This document shows, one piece after another, positions 35,184 through 43,998 of a stretch of 50,267 bases of DNA (its first letter is position 1; the number at the start of each line of letters is the position of its first letter). This DNA comes from Lachnospiraceae bacterium (lineage in GTDB: Bacteria > Bacillota > Clostridia > Lachnospirales > Lachnospiraceae). The translations under genes and the position numbers were made by a program. The notes under the pieces were generated by a model. That model saw only the letters and a program-made list of their open reading frames with translations. It did not search any database and was not told the DNA's origin. The stretch spans positions 1 to 50,267 of the forward strand of contig JAFSCH010000070.1 in NCBI GenBank assembly GCA_017436865.1, written 5' to 3'.

Positions 35184-36129
35184 TAGCGGTATATCTCAAA
35201 GATTACAAGACAGATGTGTCGGGGGAATGGATATTAAGTGGAATAATAATACATTTGTTTATGGAACAGATATACTTGATGAAAATGGACATGGTTCATA
35301 TTGTGCAGATGTCATCATGCGTGTTTGTCCGGATGCTTCTTTTTATGTTATTAAAATAGTTGATGGTAATGGATATTCATCTTCTGGTTTATTGTATAAG
35401 GCGTTTGAAGCCTGTAAAAAAAGAAATACAAGAATTATTTGCGTAAGCTTATCTGTTATTAAAGAGTTAGAACAGGAAAAGATAACAGATGTAATTAAGG
35501 AATTAAGGGATATGGGAAAAATTATTTGTGTCTCTGTAGAAAATGGAAAAGAGTGTAGTTTTCCCGCAAATCTATCTTCCGTAATAGGGGTTAAAGGGAG
35601 GATTTTTTATAATCAATCTTTTTACATACATGAAAAAGAAGATAGTAATATTGTATATTTTGATAGTACGCCTATAGTAGTAAGGCATCCGGAAGGAGAA
35701 TACAAATTCTTCTATGGGAATTCTAAGGCAAATGCGGTATGTGTAGGAATGATAGCAAACATATTGAACAAAAGTCCAACTATGTCTGTAGAGGAATGCT
35801 GGACTCTTCTTATTAGTAATGCAAAGGTAGAGTTTCCGGTTTTGACAGCGAATGAGATGTCTTATTTTACAAAAAAAATAAGTTATCAAGATGCAGAACT
35901 GTTTAGAAGGTTGGTATGCAAATATAATGGAAAGGATATTGGATTGGTACAGGATTACTTAGCACCAGTATTGTCGAAAAGTACAGGCATCAATATGGAT
36001 AACGTGATTTGTTTTTTACAAGTGGTAGAAAGGGAACTGCAAGTTAAAATAGATTATAAAAATCTTTCTTTTTCAAATATATTTTATTTGGGAGAATTAA
36101 TAGAGTACTTAGAAGGAATTGCTAAATGA
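35164..36129 (+). CDS. Subtilisin-like (S8) peptidase fused to an ACP-like domain
   Basis: 321 residues. The peptidase part (about 1-225) has Asp7 in VVLIDSGI, His43 in DENGHGSYCADVI, oxyanion Asn127 in VSVENGKECSFPA and Ser187 in FFYGNSKANAVCVGMIANIL. No signal peptide or propeptide, so it should act in the cytosol, probably removing the leader of the four-Cys precursors. The C-terminal 65 residues (about 255-320) read like an acyl-carrier helix bundle: LVQDYLAPVLSKSTG, INMDNVICFLQVVERELQV, KIDYKNLSFSNIFYLGELIE. The Asp-Ser attachment site is Asn-Met, so no pantetheine is expected. System A encodes these two functions as separate proteins. The last 4 bp overlap the next gene. Confidence 0.85.
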   Translation: MEVVLIDSGISQRLQDRCVGGMDIKWNNNTFVYGTDILDENGHGSYCADVIMRVCPDASFYVIKIVDGNGYSSSGLLYKAFEACKKRNTRIICVSLSVIKELEQEKITDVIKELRDMGKIICVSVENGKECSFPANLSSVIGVKGRIFYNQSFYIHEKEDSNIVYFDSTPIVVRHPEGEYKFFYGNSKANAVCVGMIANILNKSPTMSVEECWTLLISNAKVEFPVLTANEMSYFTKKISYQDAELFRRLVCKYNGKDIGLVQDYLAPVLSKSTGINMDNVICFLQVVERELQVKIDYKNLSFSNIFYLGELIEYLEGIAK

Positions 36130-37076
36130 AAAAGTCATGGTTATTAAAAGGAATCTTAAGATATAAAACAAAACTTATGGTAGCATTGATATTTATTATA
36201 TTAGATGGAATAGCAACCTTTTTGTTTCCAACATTTATCTCTGAAATAGTTGATATTGCAGTACCGTACAAGGATATCAGATATTTAATAGAGAATGTTT
36301 TGGGATTGCTGTTGGTTTCCATTCTATCTATACTTTCGGGTATAAGTGTGGACTATTTGTTTTATCATATTTCTAATAATTTTGTTTTTGATGTTAAGAA
36401 GCAAATGATTTCAGAAGCGTTTACTTATAATGGATTGAAAGTTCAAAATCGGAAATCAAAGTTAATGACATGTATGGTGGAAGATGCATATATGATAGAA
36501 ATAATCGCTTCACGGTTATTGGCTTCAACATTGTTAGACATCGTAACATTAGGAATCATGATTTATATAATGGTAAAGATAAATGTTTCCATACTTATTT
36601 TTATATGCATAGCTTATCCATTTTTGCTCTATATGCAATTTCTCTTGAATAGAAAAATAAAACAGGCAAACAGTGAGTTAATGGAAAAGAGCGATGAATC
36701 TAATTCGTTATTAACGGAATTTATTCAATATATCTATCAATATATTGCTAATAATGGGCAAAGATATTTTCAAAATAGATTTTTTGGAGTAGAGGAACAG
36801 GTAAAAGATAAAAAAATAGAAATATGTATGTTAAAAACTTATAATTCCTATATTCCGCAGTTTGTGAATGCAATAGCATTTGCATTAATTGTTGGCTATT
36901 GTGCTTATAAAGTGATATATGGAGAGATATCCATTGGAGAATTGACAATCATTATTATGTATATACGACAAATTTCAACTAGTTTTATTAGGATTGTAAT
37001 GGCAATTAGTGAATTCCAAAGAATCGAAATATCCGTAAGACGAATCAATGAGGTAATGAATGAAGAAGATGAATAA
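36126..37076 (+). CDS. ABC exporter membrane subunit (split type, system B)
   Basis: 316 residues, only a membrane domain. Six hydrophobic stretches are visible: LMVALIFIILDGIATFLF, NVLGLLLVSILSILSGI, two near 130-175 (LLDIVTLGIMIYIMV, ILIFICIAYPFLLYM), FVNAIAFALIVGYCAY and ELTIIIMYIRQISTSF. The C-terminus EISVRRINEVMNEEDE corresponds to the linker before the ATPase domain in fused exporters. The ATPase is encoded by the next gene in the +1 frame with a 17-bp overlap. In system A the equivalent protein is a single chain. Confidence 0.85.
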   Translation: MKKSWLLKGILRYKTKLMVALIFIILDGIATFLFPTFISEIVDIAVPYKDIRYLIENVLGLLLVSILSILSGISVDYLFYHISNNFVFDVKKQMISEAFTYNGLKVQNRKSKLMTCMVEDAYMIEIIASRLLASTLLDIVTLGIMIYIMVKINVSILIFICIAYPFLLYMQFLLNRKIKQANSELMEKSDESNSLLTEFIQYIYQYIANNGQRYFQNRFFGVEEQVKDKKIEICMLKTYNSYIPQFVNAIAFALIVGYCAYKVIYGEISIGELTIIIMYIRQISTSFIRIVMAISEFQRIEISVRRINEVMNEEDE

Positions 37077-37710
37077 TGTGATTAGCTCATTATGTTTTAA
37101 AAGTGTTAATTTTGCATATGAAGAGAGCAAGAATATATTTGCAGAAAGTATATCTGTTGAATTTCAGATAGGAAGCATAAATGTTGTGACAGGGGAGAAT
37201 GGTTGTGGTAAATCTACATTATTGAACTTGCCATTAGGAATTTGGGATAACTATAGTGGGTCTATCTATATGGATAAGGAAGAGGTGAGGGCTTTCGATA
37301 AGGAGCATTTACGCAATTTAGTATCCTATGCTTTCCAGATGCCGGCAATAGTAAAGGACACTATTCTAAATAATATTGCCTGGGGAAAAACGATAGAGAT
37401 AGAAAGAATCGCTCGTTTAGTAGAAGCAATTAATTTTCGTGATGATATAGAATCCAAACCACAATCCTTTCACACGATAATTGACCGTGAGGCGCTCTCA
37501 CAAGGACAGTTGCAAAAGATGGAGATTGCTAGAGTTTTATATACAGATAGTCCGATTATGATATTTGATGAACCAACTTCGAATTTAGATGTGAAATCAG
37601 TTCATGCATTGATCAGATTGTTGAAGGAAATAAAGCATCAACATTTGATTATTATCATATCGCATGATGATAGAATCGTTCAAGAGGCTGATTATAAGCT
37701 TAGACTGTGA
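37060..37710 (+). CDS. ABC exporter ATPase subunit (split type, system B)
   Basis: 216 residues, only an ATPase domain. Walker A VTGENGCGKSTLLNL, Q-loop YAFQMPAI, signature LSQGQLQKMEIARVL, Walker B IMIFDEPTSNLD and H-loop IIISHDD are all present. It presumably assembles with the membrane subunit upstream to export the mature peptide. The 17-bp overlap, with an internal start inside the upstream reading frame, indicates translational coupling. No N-terminal peptidase domain is present, consistent with leader removal by the subtilisin. Confidence 0.9.
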   Translation: MKKMNNVISSLCFKSVNFAYEESKNIFAESISVEFQIGSINVVTGENGCGKSTLLNLPLGIWDNYSGSIYMDKEEVRAFDKEHLRNLVSYAFQMPAIVKDTILNNIAWGKTIEIERIARLVEAINFRDDIESKPQSFHTIIDREALSQGQLQKMEIARVLYTDSPIMIFDEPTSNLDVKSVHALIRLLKEIKHQHLIIIISHDDRIVQEADYKLRL

Positions 37711-37768
37711 TGTATGGTAGTTATATTTGTGAAAAGAGAATCGAAAAACGTAGATAGGGAGGAAAAGT

Positions 37769-38440
37769 ATGTCACTTATTTTGGAAGCAACAGAACTAAA
37801 AAAATATTATGGTAGTGGAAGTAATCTTGTTAAGGCGGTGGATCATATATCATTTTCTGTTGAGAAGGGAGAGTTTGTTGCGATAGTAGGAAAATCCGGC
37901 TCAGGAAAAAGCACCTTATTAAATCTCATAGGGGGACTTGACTCGGCTGATTCGGGAAGTGTAATGATACAGGGAAAGGAACTTTTTGATCTTTCGGAAG
38001 AAGAACGAACGGTGTTTAGAAGAAGAAATATTGGATTTGTTTTTCAGAATTATAATTTATTACCTACGGCAACGGTATACAAAAATATTATACTACCGAT
38101 ACAGTTAGACAATAAAAAAGTAGACAAAACATATCTGGATGAAGTAATAGAGAAGCTGGAGTTAGCAGAGAAGCTACAGTTGAAGCCGAATCAGTTATCC
38201 GGTGGACAGCAACAGAGAGTTGCCATTGCACGTGCACTTGCTGCAAAGCCGGCTATTATACTGGCAGATGAACCAACGGGGAATTTGGATTCTGAAACAA
38301 GTGGAAATGTTATGCAGCTTCTACAAAAGACCATTAAGGATTTCGGACAGACCATGATTATGATTACGCATAATGATGAGATTGCCGCTATGGCGAATCG
38401 AATATTACATATAAAGGATGGAAGAATATTGGAGGAGTGA
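37769..38440 (+). CDS. ABC transporter ATPase, MacB/BceA type (system B immunity)
   Basis: 223 residues. Walker A IVGKSGSGKSTLLNL, Q-loop VFQNYNLLPTA, signature [15 protein letters not shown], Walker [13 protein letters not shown] and H-loop MITHND. Very typical of BceA/MacB ATPases that work with a large permease. AGGGAGG precedes the ATG. It follows the exporter ATPase by 58 bp without a visible terminator, so it is probably co-transcribed. It precedes the 836-residue permease by 4 bp. Confidence 0.93.
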   Translation: MSLILEATELKKYYGSGSNLVKAVDHISFSVEKGEFVAIVGKSGSGKSTLLNLIGGLDSADSGSVMIQGKELFDLSEEERTVFRRRNIGFVFQNYNLLPTATVYKNIILPIQLDNKKVDKTYLDEVIEKLELAEKLQLKPNQLSGGQQQRVAIARALAAKPAIILADEPTGNLDSETSGNVMQLLQKTIKDFGQTMIMITHNDEIAAMANRILHIKDGRILEE

Positions 38441-38444
38441 CAGA

Positions 38445-40955
38445 ATGGATAAAAAACACAGTCATAAAACGATATTAAAGGAACTGGCATGGGGACAGCT
38501 ACGCTCTCATAAGGGACGTAACTGTGTTATGAGCATTGCAGTCATGCTGACAGCCATGCTATTGTCCTTTGTATTTACAGCAGGATTTAGCTTTCTTACG
38601 ACCATGGAAAATTCTGTACAGGCGTCACCGGGTCCCATGGAAGATGGTGGAGTCATTGGGACAGCGGAACAATTTGAAGAAATTCAAAAAATGGATATGG
38701 TGGAATGGGCAGATTTTGTACAGATTTGCAGTGCTTATGTTTTAAAAAATGATCTCTTTGCAGGAATACAGACGCACTTATATGCTCCGGATGAAAATTT
38801 CTATTTGCATAATGAAATCCATGTACTAGAGGGAGAATACCCTCAAAAAGAAAATGACATCATGATATCGGATACATTGGCAAAGCGTCTTATGATTGAG
38901 CAGATAGGCAAAGAGTTTGATCTTCAGGTAATGATAGAATCAGAATCAGGACCGGAAGAGAAAATAATGACCATGAATATCTGTGGAATTTATAATAATC
39001 CGCTTAGGAATATAAGTGATATTTATGAAGAGATTTACACAATGCCCGAGTTTGTGAATCGATACAATCCTGAATTAAGAAGAGACCAGAATTTTATTTA
39101 TGTCAAATTAAACAATCTCAATCCTTTCGCACTAAAGACAGATGTCTATCAGGTTCTGGTGGATATAAAGGAAGCGGTCGGAGCAAATGGTATTGTTACA
39201 AGGCATTACAATAATTTTATTTTTGCTCTCATAGCAATCCTACCGATACTCCTTGTAGTATTGCTTATTATGCTGAGTGGATACTTTTTGATCTATAATG
39301 TGTTCTCTATTTCTCTTGCTATGGATGTTGCATGGCTTGGACTAATGAAAACGATAGGAACGACACACAAGCAGCTTAATTACATATATCGTTATCAGAT
39401 ATCGGTTTTATCAGTGCTTGGTATGTGTGGTGGTATCATACTAGGATATGTAATGGGTGCCTTTCTTGGACCGGGTATACTTGCGATGACATCGTTTGCT
39501 TTATTTTATGAAAATACGAATCCTTTATGGGTAATTCTGTTTACTGTTGCTTTTACCAAGGCGACAACATGGATTGGAGTCTCCAAAGTAGTGAGGAAGG
39601 TAGCAGCCTTATCTGCCATAGAGGCGGCAAAGTATGTCCCACACCATAAGAAGAAAATTGTTACCGTTATGTCCTTTGCACTAAGTGGAATCATATTTAT
39701 AGCAGTAGGAAATGCGGTTTTTGGTTATCAGATTGAGCGAAAGGTAGAACGTTTTAATCAAGAGGATTGCAGAATATGGCACGCTGCTAGGTTTTGGGAG
39801 TTAGAGGAGGCGTATCAGCCAATTTCTGTCGGAGCCTATGAAAGCATAGAGAAGCTGCCGTTTGTGAAACATGTGGATATTATTTATAAAGGAAAGACAA
39901 GACCGGATGAAATAGATTATGATGGAATAAAATATTATGAACCATTTTTGGCGGAGGTTTCCATGGATACAGAACTGGAAGCAGAACTAGAGGCGATGCG
40001 CCGTAATAACATAGATATAACGGCATGGAATCGGCTTGAAAATGGCAATGTTAAATTGGAAATTATGGGTATCACGGCAAGCAGATTAGAAAAAGAACTG
40101 GCATATGTTGATATCCTGGAAGGGGCAATTAATGTAGATTTATTCGCCCAAGGAAACTATATACTATATCAGACACCGCGGTTTTATAAAAATGATGGGG
40201 AAGTGCCGGAGGAAGATAAGGTACATGCCGGTGATCTGTTAAGCTTGCGCTTCTATGATGACAAGAAGGACTGCTATATACCAAGAGAAATGAAGGTTAT
40301 GGCTGTAATAGAGCAAATCGATCCTTATGGAACAGGAAATATCAATAACAGTAATATTGTGATGGTAGATGATGCATTTCAAGAAATATATTCAGGATAT
40401 GAAGAAAACATTGCAGCAATGGAAGTAAGTACAAAGTATGAGTTGGGCAAAGAGGAGATAGAAGCAGTTAGGGAAATCATACGGAAGGAAAATAATGTAC
40501 AGCTTTATTTTGACTCCCGATATCAAAGTTATGAAGAACATACGGCGGAAAGAAAAACGTTTATTATTATTGGATTGTTTCTCTCTGCGGTATTAGGAAT
40601 GATAGGAATCTCTAATCTGCTGAATACCTTGGTAATGGATACGTTATTTAGGAAGGAGCAGATTGCGGTGCTGCAATCCATCGGTATGACAAAAGCACAG
40701 CTTAGAAGAATGTTATTTTTCGATTATATGAAGATAGGATTTGCAGCAATGGTCATTATCTTGCTTGCTGGTAGATATGTAGCAGTAGCCATTGCATCAA
40801 GTTCTACTTTTACAGGATTTAGTGAAAATATTTTTGTGAAAGAAGCAATAGGAATTGTTCTGTTTATTATTATCTTATCAGGGGGATTAGCTTGTATCCT
40901 AACAAAATGGTTGAATCGTAAAACGATAGTGGAGCGATTAGGAATCTTAAACTAG
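38445..40955 (+). CDS. Large MacB/FtsX-type ABC permease (system B immunity)
   Basis: 836 residues. Start at 38445 (MDKKHSHKTILKELAWGQLR) with GGAGG upstream. Ten or so hydrophobic segments are arranged as in two-half permeases: one near 27-48 (NCVMSIAVMLTAMLLSFVF), a group around 265-390, one near 405-425, and a C-terminal group from about 705 (IIGLFLSAVLGMIGISNLL) to the end. Large extracellular regions lie between. Residues 735-755 (KEQIAVLQSIGMTKAQLRRM) match the conserved FtsX-family cytoplasmic loop. With the upstream ATPase it likely protects the producer against the peptide made by system B. Confidence 0.88.
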   Translation: MDKKHSHKTILKELAWGQLRSHKGRNCVMSIAVMLTAMLLSFVFTAGFSFLTTMENSVQASPGPMEDGGVIGTAEQFEEIQKMDMVEWADFVQICSAYVLKNDLFAGIQTHLYAPDENFYLHNEIHVLEGEYPQKENDIMISDTLAKRLMIEQIGKEFDLQVMIESESGPEEKIMTMNICGIYNNPLRNISDIYEEIYTMPEFVNRYNPELRRDQNFIYVKLNNLNPFALKTDVYQVLVDIKEAVGANGIVTRHYNNFIFALIAILPILLVVLLIMLSGYFLIYNVFSISLAMDVAWLGLMKTIGTTHKQLNYIYRYQISVLSVLGMCGGIILGYVMGAFLGPGILAMTSFALFYENTNPLWVILFTVAFTKATTWIGVSKVVRKVAALSAIEAAKYVPHHKKKIVTVMSFALSGIIFIAVGNAVFGYQIERKVERFNQEDCRIWHAARFWELEEAYQPISVGAYESIEKLPFVKHVDIIYKGKTRPDEIDYDGIKYYEPFLAEVSMDTELEAELEAMRRNNIDITAWNRLENGNVKLEIMGITASRLEKELAYVDILEGAINVDLFAQGNYILYQTPRFYKNDGEVPEEDKVHAGDLLSLRFYDDKKDCYIPREMKVMAVIEQIDPYGTGNINNSNIVMVDDAFQEIYSGYEENIAAMEVSTKYELGKEEIEAVREIIRKENNVQLYFDSRYQSYEEHTAERKTFIIIGLFLSAVLGMIGISNLLNTLVMDTLFRKEQIAVLQSIGMTKAQLRRMLFFDYMKIGFAAMVIILLAGRYVAVAIASSSTFTGFSENIFVKEAIGIVLFIIILSGGLACILTKWLNRKTIVERLGILN

Positions 40956-41003
40956 ATATTCACATAAAAGGGGGCGGTTAACGGGAGCAATGATGTTGTA
41001 AAG

Positions 41004-41073
41004 AAGTTATAGAAAAAGATCTGACAGGCATCCGAAGCGTGGCACAACTGTCAGATCTTTCTATAACTTTTTT
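41004..41073 (+). terminator. Very long terminator ending system B
   Basis: AAGTTATAGA plus AAGATCTGACAG (41004-41027) pair with CTGTCAGATCTT plus TCTATAACTT (41048-41069), interrupted by only two unpaired bases, then TTTT. The 20-nt loop has no recognisable feature. Confidence 0.9.
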
Positions 41074-41079
41074 GAATAT

Positions 41080-41165
41080 TAGGAAATTGCTGTTACATAG
41101 TGGTGGTTAAACAAGAATTTCGATAGAAATTCTTGCCAAAGTGCGTGCGCTGGCACGCACTATTT
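41080..41165 (+). repeat. 85-bp double-hairpin repeat, copy 2
   Basis: AAGAATTTC-gata-GAAATTCTT and GTGCGTGC-gctg-GCACGCAC, with the flank AGGAAATTGCTGT. Directly adjacent to the long terminator of system B and 25 bp from the end of the minus-strand HipA-like gene. Confidence 0.8.
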
Positions 41166-41190
41166 TTATAGAGTAGCATAAAAAATCTGT

Positions 41191-42267
41191 TCATAGCAAT
41201 AACAGTCTCTTATGCACGTAATCATTATCACACATTTCCAACATTTTATTTATATCTATACTCAGATATTTCACTGCTTTTTTTGCAACATCCAACATAC
41301 TTACCATTTCACCTGTTAATAACTGATGCGACAGACTATTATACTCTAGTGGCGCTTTAAATGCATGATCAAAATCGAAAATAGGTGTCAATCCTGTCAA
41401 CTTGCAATCTTTGTCAAACATCAATCCCCAATTATCCTGATGTCTATCACTATTTCCTATCAAATAATCACATAATACCATTGTGTAATACTCTTTTAAA
41501 TACTTTGCTGTCACTTCGACATTCAAATCATAATTCATATTGTAATCTCCAGCCGTGACAAATCCTGTATTTTCATCCGTAAAACACTCACACTTAGACA
41601 CTACCCCATCTTTAAGCTTCGCTAGTTCATACTCTAATACATCAAATCCTAATCTCCTTAAAACGCGTGATGCTTCTACTTCGTTATATATTACATCTTC
41701 TGTTCCGCCTTTTAACATATATAAATTATTTCCATCACGAACCCACGCTTTAGGTGCCACACCGTCTGTTGCAATATCTTTGTCTGCAAAAGATGTAGCA
41801 TTAAGAGTAAGCGCCTTTCCTCTTAATGCAATATCTACAATCTCACCAACTGAATTTTTAAACAGATTTATACTTTCCCATGTGTCACCTGCATCAGTTC
41901 GTACCCAATAAAAATCTTTAATTGATAAGCACTTAAATAGTAAAGCTATCCTTGCTCTATCTGAATCATTCTTTGCCTGCTTAACATTTATAGCATTTAA
42001 AATCTCTTTTGCGTACTTCCTATCTAAGCACAGTATTCTGTTTGCACACCAGGCTTCAAAATTAATTCTATTATTAAACATAATATCGAAATCATTATCA
42101 TCCTGCTCCAAATATAAATCTTTAGGCAATAATTTAATATCTAAAAATTTAACGTTACCTTTTGATGTAATGATGCAAATCTCTCTGTTTTGAGCCATCA
42201 ACGTCCATGACATTATTGGTTTGCATTTAGATTTTAACTCTCCACAAGTATTTTCTAAATCTGTCAT
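41191..42267 (-). CDS. HipA-like serine/threonine kinase
   Basis: 358 residues on the minus strand. The C-terminal half carries a HipA/CtkA-type kinase fold: LYMLKGG with a probable ATP lysine (Lys186), catalytic loop DYLIGNSDRHQDNWGLMFD (Asp274, Asn279) and PIFDFDHAF with the metal-binding Asp (298-300). The N-terminal half has no recognised domain. No HipB-type antitoxin is next to it. GGGAGG (complement of 42277-42282) precedes the ATG. Orientation opposite to everything around it and placement between two repeat copies suggest an insertion. Toxin function is not established. Confidence 0.8.
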   Translation of the reverse strand: MTDLENTCGELKSKCKPIMSWTLMAQNREICIITSKGNVKFLDIKLLPKDLYLEQDDNDFDIMFNNRINFEAWCANRILCLDRKYAKEILNAINVKQAKNDSDRARIALLFKCLSIKDFYWVRTDAGDTWESINLFKNSVGEIVDIALRGKALTLNATSFADKDIATDGVAPKAWVRDGNNLYMLKGGTEDVIYNEVEASRVLRRLGFDVLEYELAKLKDGVVSKCECFTDENTGFVTAGDYNMNYDLNVEVTAKYLKEYYTMVLCDYLIGNSDRHQDNWGLMFDKDCKLTGLTPIFDFDHAFKAPLEYNSLSHQLLTGEMVSMLDVAKKAVKYLSIDINKMLEMCDNDYVHKRLLLL

Positions 42268-42448
42268 TTTTAACCTCCCTCAATGTAACAGTAGTCTATA
42301 TAATTACTATATATTCTTATTTAACTATAGTATATTTTCCACATACAAACAATAGCAGTTATTTTGAATGAGGAAGAATCATATAAATGACGTGGAAATA
42401 GACTTTACTATTTCGAATAATATTAACCTATATTCGTGTAGAAATAAT

Positions 42449-42621
42449 TTTATGCATAAAAATACACACTTCATGCGGGAAATAAGATATAATGTCATAA
42501 ATGTGGTATAAAGAAACAATATGCACAAAATATGAGAGAACGATACGCAGATAGGATATAGGAATGTTACGAGTAGGAATATGTGATGATGAACCGTTAA
42601 TTATAGAGGCTTTGCGAAGAA
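42449..42621 (+). repeat. Duplicated promoter and start of the response-regulator gene, copy 2
   Basis: Gap-free match with 20801-20973, including the TATAAT box (42488-42493) and the first 19 codons. Homology ends at 42621; the sequence that follows is not found in copy 1. Confidence 0.85.
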
Positions 42622-42671
42622 TTACTAAGTTTCACGCAGAGAATTTGTGCATATCAGCCCAAATTCTGTAG
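42564..42671 (+). pseudogene. Truncated LytTR response regulator
   Basis: It starts MLRVGICDDEPLIIEALRRI, matching the intact regulator at 20916, then switches into unrelated sequence and stops at 42669-42671, a total of 35 codons. The phosphoacceptor Asp, the rest of the receiver and the whole LytTR domain are missing. The ribosome site and promoter remain, so a short peptide may still be made. The kinase start follows 22 bp later. Confidence 0.9.
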
Positions 42672-42693
42672 ATGTATAAGCATGGAGGCTGGC

Positions 42694-43977
42694 ATGGAAA
42701 ATTTAGCTTGGGGTATTGTATTCATTATGGAAGTAATGAAATATATATTGGCAGAGAAAATCTTTTTCAAAAGAACAATAGAGAGAAAGTGGGGAGGCAC
42801 TATAGTTTTCCTTGTATATATGTTGATTATTTGGTTAGTACCAACTTCTAAAGAGGAAGTGCAGTATATTGTTATGTATGCAATGGCAATTATAACAGTA
42901 TATATAATGATACAGCAGAAAAAGGCGAAAGACTTTGTGCACATTTTGATATTGTTGATTGAATTATCATGTATAGATGGAGTAGTAGAGATTTTTATAA
43001 GAGCTATTCTAAAAAGAATAGAATGTACTAATTTATTATATGAATATCAGATTCTGTTAAATAATAGTATTGTTTTAATATTGTTTTGTGTGGCATATAT
43101 ATACATAAAACAGAAGAAAGTTATGAGAAGAAAAATAAAAATTGAATATATTTGGATTATCATACTGTGTATGATGGTAAATATTTTATTGACGGCAGCA
43201 GGGTTGTATGTTGCTAAAGAGTATGTTAGAAATGATTTATTTGATTCGTTTTTTACTATTACAAATATATGCTCTTATATTTCGGTTGGATTAATGATTT
43301 TTTTTATGATATATATAAAAAACACAAATCAAAAAATGCAACAATTATTAATTACTGAAAAGCAACTGAAAGAAGCACAGGAACACTATTATCGTTCTTT
43401 GTTAAAAAAGGAAGAAGAAACTCGAAAGAGCCGGCATGATTGGAATAATCATTTGATATGTTTGGCAGAGCTGGCGAAAAAGGAGAATGCAGATAATACC
43501 AAGCAGTATATTGATGCATTAATGAAGCAAAATGCCTATTTAAAGGATAGGCAATATGATGTGGGAAATGATATATTAAATGCAATTTTATGCTACCACT
43601 TATCCGAGTTAGATGATGATATATCAGTAAGAATAGCGGGGAAATGCAGAAATGATATAAATATAGCTGCGGTTGATTTGTGTGTTATTGTATCTAATTT
43701 GGTTCAAAATGCAGTAGAATATTTAAAAGGTAATAATATAGAATCAAAAGAATTAACGGTTTCCATAGAAGAAGGAAATGTATACAAAAGGATATCTGTT
43801 GTAAACAGTGTAGATCCAAATATGTCTGAGCGCAATCTGAAAACAACTACAAAATCAGATAAAAGAAATCATGGAATTGGATTTAGAAATGTGAAAGAGA
43901 CAATAGAAAAAAATGGTGGGAAACTGGAAATTAACATTCAAGAAGGCATGTTTAAGGCGGATGTTATATGGAAATAA
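42694..43977 (+). CDS. GHKL-type sensor histidine kinase, orphan paralogue
   Basis: 427 residues, a close paralogue of the kinase at 21696 (MENLAWGIVFIMEVMKYILA versus MENIIWSVIFIVETMKYVLA). Membrane segments occupy about 2-205, His248 lies in KSRHDWNNHLICLA, and the ATPase part has VIVSNLVQNAVEYL and HGIGFRNVKETIEKNGGK. The catalytic half is strongly conserved, while the membrane half is more diverged, which would fit a changed ligand. The start at 42694 is set by GGAGG at 42684-42688. Its own regulator is truncated, so it may signal through the regulator at 20916. Confidence 0.9.
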   Translation: MENLAWGIVFIMEVMKYILAEKIFFKRTIERKWGGTIVFLVYMLIIWLVPTSKEEVQYIVMYAMAIITVYIMIQQKKAKDFVHILILLIELSCIDGVVEIFIRAILKRIECTNLLYEYQILLNNSIVLILFCVAYIYIKQKKVMRRKIKIEYIWIIILCMMVNILLTAAGLYVAKEYVRNDLFDSFFTITNICSYISVGLMIFFMIYIKNTNQKMQQLLITEKQLKEAQEHYYRSLLKKEEETRKSRHDWNNHLICLAELAKKENADNTKQYIDALMKQNAYLKDRQYDVGNDILNAILCYHLSELDDDISVRIAGKCRNDINIAAVDLCVIVSNLVQNAVEYLKGNNIESKELTVSIEEGNVYKRISVVNSVDPNMSERNLKTTTKSDKRNHGIGFRNVKETIEKNGGKLEINIQEGMFKADVIWK

Positions 43978-43998
43978 AATAGATAAGTGATGAAGAAG

